This document shows, piece after piece, positions 10,611 through 22,316 of a stretch of DNA of 64,000 bases. The stretch comes from Chinchilla lanigera (taxonomy: Eukaryota; Chordata; Mammalia; Rodentia; Chinchillidae): contig NW_004955466.1 in NCBI RefSeq assembly GCF_000276665.1, positions 7,493,737-7,557,736 on the forward strand. The letters run 5' to 3'. Position numbers and translations under genes: made by a program. Below the pieces are notes generated by a model. The model was not told the origin of the DNA. It saw only the letters and a program-made list of their open reading frames with translations, and did not search any database. Positions within the stretch are counted from its first letter, which is position 1. Each line of letters starts with the position of its first letter.

Positions 10611-12985
10611 GGATCATGGCAGTATTTCTAAATCCAGGGTGGCTGCCGTATAGGCAGAGTATTGAAGCAGCCAGATCTGTGAGCTCTCACCTGATACTAT
10701 TATTATGCTGAAGATAAAGGCAGCAGGAAGCCCCTGATGGGTGTGCACTAAGAGGTCACACACGCTGACAAGGGAGTTTCAGAGTAATGCCAGCACCTGC
10801 ACTGAAACTTACCCCACGGATCCTCAAACTCCGGTGATCACTCATCTTCTCCACCTTCTTATCATTGGGTTTGACAGCTATTCAGTGACAGTGAAAGAAA
10901 AAGATTCTCATCTGTCTCCAGGTAGTACACTGGTTGGCCAGATTAGCCTCTGGAAAGATTTAATTATCTATGAGAGTGCGGCCCCTCTCATAACATCCCT
11001 TTATCTATCTTGTCCAAATTGGTATTTGCTTGGGTGACTCTGATCTTTGGGCTCAGCTCTGCTGTCACCGCACACTGTGAGCGGGCTTCGTTAAACACCG
11101 GAGGCTGAGCCTCTTTTGGGAAACATTAATTCTGCAGCTGCCTACTTCCAGCTGTATCTTGATACACAGAATGTGCTTGAGGTTGTCTATCAGGATAAGC
11201 AACGAAACTAGGCCACAGAAGGGAAACAGGTTACAAAACAGGCTGTGTCGAATAAGCCCTTTAAAATGAGTGTGTGTGCGCATGGCAAGAAGGCTAGAAA
11301 AATACTTCAAAATATGGTCAGTGATCATTCACTACATGCTGGTGTATAGTTTTAATATTTTTCCCCAGACACATATATTGCTTCTGAATTCACAGGAAAT
11401 AACAAAGTAAATTTAAATATTTAATTGTTACTTTAGAGCTTTTAAAAGATGACTGGGGGAGCCTCTTGAGAAATTGTTCTAAATCCACCTTACTATGGAA
11501 TTAAAAAACTGGACCTTTTACCTTTTTTCAATTCTTATCCATTTGCTGGAATTTTCTGCATCTGTGTTTGTCTAATTGAGCTTTTAACCAGAACATCATG
11601 AGATATTATGTGGTATCAATAATTGAATAACAGGTTAATGAGGCTAGAGTTCCCTGTGTGGTGTAGACAAACAGGGTTGCGAAGTGTGACATTCTCTAAC
11701 AGATCCACTGCACAAGGGTTACAACTGAAGGAAATGAAATTTCCTGGGATCTCTGAATGTGAGCCAGCAGCAAATCCAAGACAGGAAGAATGTTTGTTTA
11801 TTTGTTTGTTTGGTTGGTTGTTTGTTTTGAGTACTCAAAACTGCCCATTTCGCTCACACTACAGCTTTCTCTTGCAGTTGAGCATTAGGTGGGTCCAGAG
11901 CTTTCAAAGCAAGAATATTTCCCCAGCATACTGGTGACTCATGAAGATTCCCAGAAGCGAGGAGCAGAAAAAAAGTTTCTGCTGATCCTCAGATAATGTG
12001 TTTGGAGCCGTAGATCTGGGGTTTCTTTCTTCAGTCAACATGGTGGTATTATTGCCCTTCCATAAGGCAGCAGGTTTATCACCATGTTTGTGGGGGGTCC
12101 AGTAAATAGTATGCTTCTTCTTTGGCTTTGTTGAAGATTTAGGGTGACTGAAAAGATGAAAATCAAAATACCCAATTTATTTTTTATAAAGCTATGGGAG
12201 AACATGACTTAGTTGTAGATGGAAATCAGGCTGCCTGGCACTGCACCCAAGATTTTACAGCTTTGCAAACCTGAACAAGGCAGTGCTAAAATGACAGGCC
12301 TGTGAATTGGAGTACCCCAATAAATCCATAGCATGGGAGAGTTCATCAGACAAAAGGCTCCCAACAGCAGGCAGATCCCATAGGAAACAAAAGCAAAAGG
12401 AATAGCAACCTGAGCACACACAACCCCTTTGCTCAATTTACCAATCAGATGGAGGTGGAGATGTGAAAAGGGCAGGTGGAGGGCTCAGAGTATACAGAAA
12501 ATAGCCCAAATACTGCACAGGCGAACAAGCATTCACCATAGTGTTTAATCATGCCTACATTCTAGTCTTCACCTACCTGGATCTGTCAAGCTGGTGGCCA
12601 AGGCCATTTACCCTTCTGGGCCAGAATTTCCTCACTTTATGATGTCATGTTGGTCCAAATTAGTGATTACCTAACTGGGTTGACTTTTTGTAATCACTAG
12701 AGACTGTGATTTAAGGCAACCTTCAGCTGCCTTAGAAATCACCATCAATTTCCAGTCACTTTTATGTTCAAAACTTTAGTCTTCTGCATCATTTACTTCT
12801 TTGTCCCATAATACTTTTATTGTACTTCTGCTTAGTTCCAATCTTTACATGATTAGAAAGTATTTGGCATAACTGAAAATTTTCAACTACTTTGTATATG
12901 TTTACAGTTGTACCCAAAGGCAGTCCCACACCCTTTTCTAAGGAGATAGGCAATGAAGTCTTTCTCATATTGCTTACATTTAAAA
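10611..12985. other. Mostly unique sequence, no gene recognised
   Basis: It contains a short (TTTG)n-like run at about 11788-11835. Open frames of 75-104 codons show no recognisable domain. Confidence 0.35.
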
Positions 12986-12989
12986 CAAA

Positions 12990-13110
12990 ATGCAGCCAGG
13001 CACGGAAGCACACACCTCCAATCTCAGCACTCTGGAAGTCTGAGGCAAGATCTTCACAACTCTAAGCCCAGCCAGGACACCGCAGCCTGACCCCATTATT
13101 TATTTCTTTC
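12990..13110 (+). mobile_element. B1-like SINE
   Basis: A 7SL-derived monomer: gccaggcacggaagcacaca, then caatctcagcactctggaag, then tgaggcaagat. It has drifted and lacks a good A tail. Confidence 0.72.
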
Positions 13111-13740
13111 TGAGATACCAGCATCCACTACCTACATTAAATTTGCTTGAGGTTAAAAATAAATAAAAAATGTCAACAAATGAAGAATAGACTCAAACAT
13201 TTTAGAGCAATTTTCCATCATTATTAGCCTAAGGGAAAAAATTGGAAAGCTAAATGCCACATAATTTCTAAAAGTTGATTTAGTATTCAAATAAGAGCAA
13301 CATTTAGTTATGATTTATAATTCTGTATGGAAACACAGTGAGCTAGAAGGTAGCTTAGCATTTATCCATATCATGCAATTTGCTGATATCTGTTACTCTA
13401 ATGGATTATTCATTTTGAAGCCTGAGTCACCTGGCACAGAATATAAATCAATAACACCAAGATTAGCTGCTAAATTTGGAGCCCAAATGTAGGTGTAAGC
13501 CAAGCAGAGGTGGTGGTGTAGTGTGGATACTGCCTACGGCAAGGCTTGAATCTGACAGATGTATTAAAAAACACATGGTAAGACCCTCAACCAAAAGAAA
13601 GACCCATTTTAAAGCTTGTTTGTGTACACTAAAATGGTCACAGAGAATAGTCACAGGTAAATCAAAGTACTGAGTCATTATCAAACAAAACGGGCAGAAT
13701 TAGGGGAGAGAAAATGAAAAAAAATAAAGGCATACACCCT
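13111..13740. other. No gene or clear repeat
   Basis: Nothing recognised beyond short AT-rich runs. Confidence 0.3.
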
Positions 13741-13741
13741 T

Positions 13742-13845
13742 CATGCATTTATTTATTCTATAACAGCTTTATGGGTATCTTTTATGGGCCAAGCACTGTG
13801 TTAGAAACTAAGGTTTATGGTAATAAATAAGACAAATTCCAGTTT
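13742..13845 (+). repeat. Ancient mammalian interspersed repeat
   Basis: The phrase atgggccaagcactgtgttag with an upstream atttatttattct is the familiar core of an old, widespread mammalian repeat (MIR/L2-age). I cannot name the subfamily from sequence alone. Related copies lie near 39.1, 42.0 and 54.5 kb. Confidence 0.55.
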
Positions 13846-13868
13846 TGAATTTTCTCCTAAACATGACA

Positions 13869-13951
13869 CTTTTTTTGGTACTAGGGATTGAACTCACGAC
13901 CTTGCAATTGCCAGGCAGGTGTTGTGCCACTGAGCTATATCCCAGGCCCAT
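13869..13951 (-). mobile_element. ID SINE
   Basis: The reverse complement gives a tRNA-like ID head. On the plus strand it reads from a short T run through ggtactagggattgaactca to gagctatatcccaggccc. It is more diverged than the copies at 2.8-3.2 kb. Confidence 0.85.
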
Positions 13952-14670
13952 AAATATGATGTTTTTAAAGTTGGTGAAGACAAAGTTAACCATTTTAATC
14001 AGGATCCTACTCAAGAGATCATGATGGAACAAAGTAAATTTGCCTTATTGTTGATTCATAAAAAATTTTATCAGGCTCATAGAAAAGTGGAAGAAAACAC
14101 TACTTGTACATAAATATGTATATTTGTGCATGTTGGGGAAGGTTCAAAAGAATGATTGTAAGAGTTGTTTTTTATTATAACCTAAGGACTCCAACTCTTT
14201 GGGTATAAAATATGCCTTATGAAGTGTAGTATTAATAAAAAGCCTGAGTTTCCTTCTGATGTCTTTTTTTTGGAAAGCTAAGAAGTTAGCAACCCTGTAG
14301 CAGTTTCTAAATTATTTTGGAACTTTTACTTGCTTTTCATTACGGAAATTTTGGGAATTCTATATTGAAAAAAATGAAAAAGGTGTGTCAGCTGTCTTGG
14401 TAGATACACTATATCTTGGAAGAAAGGAGGAACTGTTAAACCCGAGATTAATAGACTTTGATGTAGAAACAAAATCAAGTTGACACACAGTAAGTGCAAA
14501 GTCATCAGGTCAGCTCTCCCTCCTTTGTAGGTTGATTCTCAAGCCCCGGCCAAGACTTAGTTGCCTCTGGTTATAGGCTTGTAAGGAAGTAGGACATATT
14601 GTCCTCATGTATTCAATATATCTTAGTAAGTAATGGTCAGTTCTTACTGCCTGACTCTCCTTTATAGTTG
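13952..14670. other. No gene or clear repeat
   Basis: AT-rich. I see nothing diagnostic. Confidence 0.3.
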
Positions 14671-14672
14671 AG

Positions 14673-15032
14673 TGTTATGGTTGATACATTGTGTCAACTT
14701 GAGGAGTCCAGAGGCTTGACTAAGTGACTCAGCAGTTCTACATCCTGAGCCTGTGCAAGAGGAGGGCAGGGAGATGTTGTGGTGTGGGCGGATAGCTGGC
14801 ATATAATATAAGAAGGGAAAAGAGGCTTGCTCCCCTCACCGTTTTGCTTTCTCACTACTTTTGCTATCTTCCACCACCATGAGCTGTTGCCCTCTACCAT
14901 GTGCCACCTGCCTTGGAGCCAGCTGAGTATAGCCTGAATCCTCCACAAACTGTAAGCTAAATAAACCTTTCCTTCCTTAATTCTGAGTCTCAGGTATTTT
15001 GTCTCAGCAATGAGAGAAAATTAACCAAGACA
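14673..15032 (+). mobile_element. ERVL-MaLR solo LTR
   Basis: It begins tgttatggttgatacattg and ends ttaaccaagaca, giving TG...CA. A polyadenylation region (ctaaataaacctttccttcc) lies about 75 bases before the end, as in MST/THE1-type LTRs. It is the same family as the LTRs at 17.8, 22.3, 40.3, 47.0 and 57.3 kb. Confidence 0.87.
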
Positions 15033-15211
15033 CTTCATAAAGACCAAGGAAGAAACAAACTGACAAAATCTTCAGCTGTAAATACACAAACCTTACTGAA
15101 CAGAATAAGCCCTATTTTCATTATTTCTAGATAATATAAAACCAAAGTAAATTATGACACACCAGGGTAGGAAACACAAACAGCAAAAGAGTAGAGATTT
15201 TGTTTGCAAAG

Positions 15212-15623
15212 TGCTATGGTTTAGATCTGGGAGGCCCCCTAAAGACTCATGTGTTCAATAGTAGGGCTTTGGGAGGGTGATTGGCTTACTGAGCTTCTGT
15301 ACGCAGCCATGGACTAACCCAAGGATGTGTTCATACCTGAGTGTGCTGTTAGAATGTGGGGCCCAGCAAAGGAGGTGGGTCACAGGGCTGGGCTGTGTCT
15401 TTGGAAGGTGTATTTCCTGCTCTCCTCCTTGTCTCTGTGCTTATGGCCACCATGAGGGCAACAGCTTTCCTCTGCCATTATCCTCTGCTCTGATGTTTGT
15501 GCCTTGTAGGCCAGCTGATCATGAACTGAAACTTCTTGAACCAAGAGCCAAGTTAAATCTCTCCTACTCTAAGTTGCAAGTATCACATATTTGGTCCCAG
15601 CAATGAAAAGTCTGACTAATAAA
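15212..15623 (+). mobile_element. MST-like MaLR LTR
   Basis: It starts tgctatggtttagatctgg and runs through gactcatgtgttcaatagt to tggtcccagcaatgaaaag and a decayed actaata end. The open frame of 109 codons inside it is a by-product. Confidence 0.82.
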
Positions 15624-15639
15624 AAAATAATAAGCTCTT

Positions 15640-15928
15640 GTGAATTGGATGTCTGCACCTCACATCCATGTGTTAAAGTTCTAATCCTAATGTGGTGACT
15701 GTTGGGAGTGAAGTTGTTAGGAGATAGTTAGGGAAACGGTTTGTCATGATAGGATTATGGCTTGATAAAAGGAGGGTGAAGCATGAGATCATTCACTGTA
15801 TGCACTTATCAAGGAAATTTCACTTCAGAATATAACCAGGCCAATGGCCCATTCTGGTACCCTGGTGTCAGACTTCCAGTTTCTAGAACTGTGAGAAGTA
15901 AACGTTTGATGTTTAAGCCAGTTCATAA
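15640..15928 (+). mobile_element. MaLR LTR, 5' LTR of the following internal region
   Basis: It starts with a tgaattggatgtctgcacct-type block and has catgtgttaaagttctaat, then ttctagaactgtgagaagta and gtttaagccagttcataac near the end. MaLR internal sequence follows directly, so this looks like a 5' LTR rather than a solo LTR. Confidence 0.7.
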
Positions 15929-16990
15929 CTTGTAGCAGCTGAAAAATTTGATACTGCTATGAGGGCACTTGTAAAGACAATTTTGGTGAAGGCAAATAAA
16001 TCTAGAAAGAAAACTTCTAGTTTCCTAGTGACTATATAAATAATCATAGGGGGCTGGGGATTTAACTCAGCAGCACAGTGCCTGCCTGGCAAGTTCAAGG
16101 TCATAAGTTTGATTTCCAGTATCAGAAAAAAAATCATAAAGAGAAAATTGAAAAATGGATAGAAAAGTTGATTATTATGAGGTCTAAGACAAAAGTGAAC
16201 ACAGTGCTATTGGAAACTGGAGGAAAAGCACTCCTTGTTATAAAATGACTAAATAATTAGCTGAGTTATGTTCACATTTTAATGTTTTGTGAAAGACAGG
16301 ACTTGTAAATAATAAAACTAGATATTTGGCTGAGGATATTTCTAAACAAAGTGTTGAATGAATAGCTTGGCTTCTCCTCACAACTTATAGAAAAATGAAA
16401 GAAGATAGAAATGAACTGAAAGTGCAACTGTTATCTAAAAACAGAATTAAAGATTTAGAAAAGATTCAGCCTACTTATATATTTTAAATGAGGAAGTATA
16501 TTCCAAAAAGAACACTAAGGTTGTGGCAAGATGAAGGTTTAATAAGGATATTAGTGTGGGTATGAGTCATAGACCTAATTACCACTCAGTGGGAATGCAG
16601 CCAGTTTGCATTGAAGAGGATAGAGACAGAACAGAATGAAAAAAGCTGTCAAATGTCTTGGACTCTATAAGACAAACCAAAGAGCCTTTCTTTCAGGTGC
16701 AAATGTGCAGTATCTCCAAAGTGAGGGAAGGTGATTTGGAGAAAATCTGAACCATCTCCTCAATTTCAAAGAGGGCAGTGGATCACCTAGGCTGCAACAG
16801 CTGGATAGCCTCAACCCAAAGCTAGAGAGTCAGGGATGCTAGGAGCCTCCACCCAGCAGAATGCTGGAGGCAAAATTTCCAACTGATATAGCCCTGAAGG
16901 GCTCGTAACCTGGCAGAGTTTTGGGGGCAGGAACTCCACCCTAGAGTGGCTGGAAGATCAAAACCTCCATCTTGTTAAACAAAAATTTTT
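15929..16990 (+). mobile_element. MaLR internal region, non-coding
   Basis: It opens with aatttgatactgctatgaggg. A block near 16370-16470 (gcttctcctcacaacttatag, then gaactgaaagtgcaactgtt and aaagatttagaaaag) matches the MST/THE1 internal sequence as I remember it. Purine-rich, Gly/Pro-coding-like text follows to about 16980. No meaningful frame is open. An ID SINE interrupts it at 16049-16131. I see no 3' LTR after it. Confidence 0.65.
16049..16131 (+). mobile_element. ID SINE
   Basis: The head gggctggggatttaactcag and a short A tail are flanked by aatcata on both sides (16042-16048 and about 16132-16138). Several substitutions relative to the young copies, including loss of the CG sites. 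Confidence 0.88.
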
Positions 16991-17044
16991 CATGGCACTT
17001 GTTAGAAATGATAAGAAAATCTATTAAAAAGTGACCCTTTCAAA

Positions 17045-17111
17045 AATTGGGAATGTAGGTCAGTCGTAGAGTGCTTGTCTAGCACCCACAAGGTTCTGAG
17101 TTCAATTCTTA
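17045..17111 (+). mobile_element. Old ID-like SINE head
   Basis: The text gggaatgtaggtcagtcgta through aaggttctgagttcaattct follows the ID layout with many substitutions. Its tail has become a purine microsatellite. Confidence 0.65.
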
Positions 17112-17241
17112 GAGGAAGGAAGGAAGAAAGAAAAGAAGAAAAGAAAAAGAAGGAAGGAAAGAAGGAAAGAAGGAAGGAAGGAAGGAAGGAAGGAAGGAAG
17201 GAAGGAAGGAAGGAAGGAAGGAAAGAAGGAAGGAAGGAAAG
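17111..17241. repeat. (GGAA)n / polypurine tract
   Basis: About 131 bases with only A and G on the plus strand, mostly GGAA units in the second half. It follows the tail of an ID-like SINE, a common origin of such repeats. Confidence 0.95.
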
Positions 17242-17640
17242 TGATGACACAAACATCAATGTTATAGTCATAGTTATTTTTTGGAATGAAGCATGAAAAC
17301 ATCTAGCTTCAGCTCATAGGTCTTCCTTAGATAGTCCAAATAAGGGTCTGGGCAGTCAGATTTTAGTTCTCAATGGCATCACAGCAGGAGGGTGAGACAG
17401 TTTTGAACATTTTGAAAATATTTGAAATGCTAGTTTAGATAATTTAAACCAAATATTGGGGAAGACTAGAATAACGGACTGCTTTCAGTTTACAGATAGA
17501 AAATATAGTATAAAATAAAATAGTGTTTACCAAGAGGTGATAAATAGCACAAAGATAATGAACATGTACAAAGGTGGGTTATAGTTTCCCATTTAAAGAT
17601 AGCTCTCAATTTCTCTCCCCATTTTGATCAATGAAAATAA
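17242..17640. other. No gene or clear repeat
   Basis: AT-rich sequence between a microsatellite and an old L1. Nothing diagnostic. Confidence 0.3.
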
Positions 17641-17822
17641 GTGCAGTTTCATTAAACCCGACCTGATTTTTATATAAGTACAGCAAGATTAGTGGTTGAC
17701 CATACAAATCATTTTTACCTCTACCTACATGTCAAATGCAAAATAATAAAATTATTAGGAGATAACATAGAAGAAAATCTCAATTATCTTTTGTGTCACG
17801 ATGATTACTGAGCTATAACATG

Positions 17823-18225
17823 TGCTATGGCTGTGTGTAGATGTCCTACTACAGACTCATGAAGTCATAGGTAGGGTTTTTCAGAGGTAACTGGATCTAG
17901 AGTGTGTGATGTTGGGACTGATTCATGGTGCAATGCTAGGATTAAGGGTGCCCCATCCTGGGTGTGGGTGCTACTGCTCTAAGAGTGGGTACCTGGATAG
18001 AATATAAGGGACAGAAAGAGTCCGCCATTGTTGCTTATCACTTGTTGCTCTGCTTCGCGCCTTCACTACTTTGCTACCTCTGCCTCTCATGAACTGTTTC
18101 TCCTCTGCGATACACTTCTGCCATGCCACCCTGGCTTGGAGCCAGCCTGGGCCAAAATACACTTTTCTTCCTTTAAATTTGAGTGTTGGGTATTTTGTCT
18201 CAACAACAGAGAAGTAACTAAGACA
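17823..18225 (+). mobile_element. ERVL-MaLR solo LTR in old L1
   Basis: It starts tgctatggctgtgtgtaga and ends gtaactaagaca. The flanks acatg and acata (4 of 5 identical) are a probable decayed target duplication. Confidence 0.85.
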
Positions 18226-18418
18226 ACATAAAAGGCATGATCCATGTAAGAAATATTTTAAAAGTTGGACTTTATTAAATTTGAAATTTTATGCTCTACA
18301 GAATACAAGGTGAAGAGAATAGATAAAACAGATCACAATGAGAAAATGTTTGCAAAAGATGTATCTGATAAAGAATCCTTACATAAAACATACAAAAGAC
18401 TCAAGACTCAACAATAAA

Positions 18419-18610
18419 CCTGGGTGTCATGGTGCATGCATATAATCTTAGCTATAATCTTAGCTATATGAGAGGCTAAGGTAGGGAGGTCTCAAGTTGA
18501 AGCCCAGACTGAGCAACTTAGAGATATGGTGATATCTTGCCTAAAAACAAAAATTAAAAAAGGCTGGGGATGTAGCTCAATGCAAAGGCCCTGAGTTTAA
18601 TCTCCAGAAT
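18419..18610 (+). mobile_element. B1-ID composite SINE
   Basis: A B1-like left half (gggtgtcatggtgcatgcat, tgagaggctaaggtaggg) is followed by an A-rich linker and an ID-like right half (ggctggggatgtagctcaat, ccctgagtttaatctcc). The left half holds a 12-bp tandem duplication (ataatcttagct twice). Such 7SL-plus-tRNA dimers are known in several rodent groups. Confidence 0.75.
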
Positions 18611-18611
18611 T

Positions 18612-18679
18612 GCACACACACATACACACACAAACACACACACACATACACCCACCGCACACACCACACACACACACAA
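18612..18679. repeat. (CA)n-rich microsatellite
   Basis: An imperfect CA repeat growing from the tail of the B1-ID element. Confidence 0.9.
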
Positions 18680-18987
18680 CTGTGAGTAAACCAACTGAAA
18701 AAACTGAACTGAAAAATAGGTCTAACATCTTAACAGACACCTCATTAAAAAAGACAGATGAAAAATAAGCATATGAAATTATGCTCCATGTGTGTCATAA
18801 AATCATTACAAATTAAAACTGCCATGAGCTATCACAACACACCTAGTAGAATGAATCCACATTGAAAACAGAGTGCTAATGGTGGAGTAAAACAACAGGA
18901 ACTTCAATTTGTTGCTGATGGGAATGTGAATGGCACAGTCACTTTGAAAGGTAACTTTATAATGTCTCACAAAAGTGAACATACTGT

Positions 18988-19361
18988 TAGATTTAGATCA
19001 AACACATCCCTCCAAAGGCTCATGTGTTCAAAGGGGGTCTTTTGGAAGGGCACTGGGTCCAGAGGGCATTAATCTATTGGTGAGTTCGCTGCTGGAGGGG
19101 CTGAGAGGAGGTAGGTTACTGCAGAGGTGACCTGGGAGGGTGATGTCCTCAGCCCCTTCCTCTTTCACCCTGTCTCTGCTCCCTGGCCGCAATCAGGGAA
19201 AGAGCTTTCCTTCATCGGACATTTCTGCCTTGCCACAGGCCTAAAGCAACAGATCAACCCAATCACAGACCAAAAGCTCCAAAATAGTTAGCCAAAATAA
19301 ACCCTTACTCCTGTAAGTTATTTTATCAGGTGTTTTGTCAGAATCACACAACAGTAACATA
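18988..19361 (+). mobile_element. MST-like MaLR LTR in old L1
   Basis: Landmarks are ccctccaaaggctcatgtgt near 19010, gccaaaataaacccttact near 19290 and atcaggtgttttgtcag near 19325. It is more diverged than the LTR at 17.8 kb. Confidence 0.75.
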
Positions 19362-20035
19362 CCTACTCTTACCTTACATGCCAATGATCATGCTTTTGAT
19401 ACTCAAAGAACTGAAACTTGCACCCACATTAACATGAACAGATATACTGGCATTTTTTATAACTGTCCCAAGATGTCCTTCAGTAGATGAATGGACAAAT
19501 AAACTGTTACAGGCAGAAAATGGCATATTCAGTGCTAAAAAGAAATAAGTTATCAAAGCATGAAAAGATATGAAAGCAACTTAAATGCATATTGCTAAAT
19601 AAAAGAAGCTCGTCTAACAAAGACTACATAGTATGTAATCCCAACTATCTAACATTCTGAAATATAGCAATGACAAAATGACTAGAGGTTACTAGCAGTG
19701 GGCTGGAGATCGGGATGACCAGAAAGTGTGAAAGGGGAGTTTAGCAGAAGGAATCTACTCTCTACCATACTGTAATGGTGGATATATGTCATACATTTGT
19801 GAAAGCCCATAAATCAAATCTCACCAAAAGTAAATCTTAATGGAAACTACAGACTTTCAGTGATATGTCAGTATGATATGTGATATGATAGGTTTCTTAA
19901 TAGCAATTGTACTACTCTGGTGGGAAGTGTTAATAAAGAGAAAGGCTACCTGTACATGTTTGGGGGTAAAGGGTGTAAAGGACATCGTACCTTCTTATTT
20001 CACTGTGAACTTAAAATTTCTTTTTAAAAAACCTG

Positions 20036-20600
20036 ATGAGAGATCATTATAAAAAATGAAAAACAATTTGAATATTTCTGCAACACAAATTTTAAAATAA
20101 TAACTGAAATTATGATTGATAGCATTATAACATTCATGAGAAGGTCATTGACATGTTTCTGGGAATTTCATACAATTTGTGAAATATTTATGCTAATAAC
20201 ATTTACCTTAAAGAAAGTTAAGTATGTGTTTCTTTTATGACAATGCCTTTTTATGAAATTTAATGTATCAAATAAACCAGATTATTTTTAACACCTCTCT
20301 TCTCACAAGGTGAAAGGACAAACCTTTTGAGATTTTTTCAGACTTTCTGGAAAACCTCAATATCAGCTTGAGGACAAAAAGATATTTAAGATTTGATTTT
20401 AGGAATGCATGATTGTCAAAATGTAATAAGGAGCCAGCTCTTTTAAAAGTGAGAAGTCTCAGTTTTCTTAAAAAATCAATGACATGATGAAGGTGAACAA
20501 AAAGCACAGAAGTTTCTGATAAGGCCAGAAACTTTGTTTCTTGAGTAGATTAGTTGAAATGTAAAAAAAAATTTTGTGCCTTCTTATTAAAAGTAAATCA
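20036..20600. other. No gene recognised
   Basis: AT-rich sequence between an old L1 and an LTR. Confidence 0.3.
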
Positions 20601-20602
20601 GT

Positions 20603-21117
20603 TGTCTTAGTTACTTTTCTCTTGCTGCTGAAACAAAATGCCCAACACCCAAAGTTAAAGGAAGAAAGGTTTATTTCGCTCACAGTTTTTTTGTTTTTTG
20701 TTTTTTGTTTTTTTAGTTTTTCTCTGGTACCGGGAACCAAACTCACGACCTTGCACTTGCCAGGCAGGCGCTTTGCCGCTGAGCTAAATCCCAAGCCCCT
20801 TAGCTCACAGTTTATAGAGCTTCAGTCCAGAATCTGAGGACTCCAAGGCAGGGTAGCATGGCAGAGGAAAAACAATTTATGGTGGGCAGAAGGTAGCAAA
20901 GTAACAAGCAAAGGGTCCTTAGCAGCTTCCTTCTGACCCTTTTGTACTCTATCTTGACTACTGGGATTAGGGTGGTGCCAAACCAATCAGTGGACTGATT
21001 TGGTAATCACATACCTTTAATCCGAGCATCACACACTGTAAATCCAACCACCTCTAAAAAACGCCCCACCAAGACTTCATGAGGCTTTAGGGGAACATCA
21101 AGACATAAACCATAACA
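20603..21117 (-). mobile_element. ERVL-MaLR solo LTR with an ID insertion
   Basis: Antisense LTR from tgtcttagttacttttctc to acataaaccataaca. An ID SINE at 20689-20802 interrupts it. The frames of 87-108 codons here come from the LTR and ID text. Confidence 0.88.
20689..20802 (-). mobile_element. ID SINE in LTR
   Basis: A T-rich tail, then ctctggtaccgggaaccaa and the ID head to gagctaaatcccaagccc. The 11-bp direct repeat gctcacagttt flanks it at 20678-20688 and 20803-20813 without mismatch. Confidence 0.92.
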
Positions 21118-21560
21118 GCAATAATCCAGGAAAACTGTCATTTGGCAGAGAAACTCACATTCTAGTTTTACATCATTGTACTTTTGTATCAAAGTTCGTT
21201 TCTGAAAACCTCATGAATAAATGTACTGACTCTTAACAAGGTTGACCCATTCATAATATTGTTCTTTTCTGCAAACTTCCTACATCTGTCTATGTTTAGG
21301 GTTGGCTTTAGTTTTTTTCCTGTGTCTCATTTTGGAACAGTCAGTCACCCTATAATAAAATTACTCTTTTTCTCTTAGCAGAAACCTATCTTTCACATCT
21401 TGTATAGTTTTCTTCATTGAAAATTATATTATACTTTCCTTATCGACTTTGCTACAGAATTGTTTTACTTACTCACTTTGTTTACTTACTTTACTTTGAC
21501 TTTACACCTCAACCCTTCCCATTCTATTATTATGTTTTGGGGTTTTATTTTGTTTTTCAG
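21118..21560. other. No gene or clear repeat
   Basis: Nothing diagnostic. Confidence 0.3.
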
Positions 21561-21562
21561 TT

Positions 21563-21653
21563 TTGAGACCTTGTCTTGCTAAGTTGCTGAACAGCCCAGG
21601 CTGCCTCAGTTTCCAAGTGATGAGATTACAGGCATGTGCCACCACTCCCAGCA
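21563..21653 (-). mobile_element. B1-like SINE
   Basis: Antisense B1: gagaccttgtcttgctaag, then gagattacaggcatgtgcc and accactcccagc. Confidence 0.75.
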
Positions 21654-22316
21654 TCACTTGTTACTTTTAGTAGTTATATTTTTATATATTGAGCATAACT
21701 TTTAACGGTGTGTCATCCTTTTACAGAAAAAATTCCAAAGTAAATTTATTGAACTGAGTAAAGTAGAAAGTTGATGACCATGAACTGTCTTTCATATACT
21801 AATATTCTGTAGCACATTTTATTAATATATCATCTCATATTTTATAGATATCTGTAGTTTTGTAATACAAAATTTTAATGTCCCAAAATGGATGTGTTTA
21901 TAAACAGACTCAAGTATATTTATATATCATACATAATAGCTATACCATACATCAACATGCTAAAAGTACATCACTTAAAAATGTATATTTCAATAGTTCA
22001 TTAACTGATCCACATTTTAATGAGTATTTATTAGTTACTATAATTCTAAATTTCCAAGTTAACAAAAAAATTTTGGAAACATTTTAAGCTAGATGTAACA
22101 TTATGCAAAGCTATTGTCTCAATTATTTTCCTCTTAACAATTTTTAACTTTTTTTGGCCAGAAACTCAAGTGGAATAAAAAAATGTATGCTTCCCATATA
22201 TTTAATGCTGATAACTAAGAACATATATCTGATTGTTGTTATTCTTACTGTTGTTGTGCTGGGGATTGAAGATGCTAGGGAGGAATTCTTAAACTTCCTA
22301 AAACTGTGTGTGATGG
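21654..22316. other. AT-rich sequence, nothing recognised
   Basis: Two overlapping opposite-strand frames of 67 and 101 codons extend into the following LTR and carry no domain. Confidence 0.3.

Larger units (their letters stand above)
17640..20035 (+). mobile_element. Old LINE-1 (L1M-like) ORF2 end and 3'UTR, split three times
   Basis: L1 text occurs before, between and after younger insertions. ORF2 lies at about 17690-17820 (ataaaattattaggagataacatag). ORF2 resumes at 18230-18417 and 18690-18985 (ccaaattaaaac-type block near 18800). The 3' end runs at 19365-20030, with atactgtaatggtggatatatgtcat near 19770 and accactctggtgggaag-type text near 19915. The insertions are an LTR, a B1-ID composite and another LTR. 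Confidence 0.75.

Noticed and set aside
17002..17302. Frames of Pro-Ser-Phe-Leu or Lys-Glu-Gly repeats
   Set aside because: They are translations of the (GGAA)n microsatellite.
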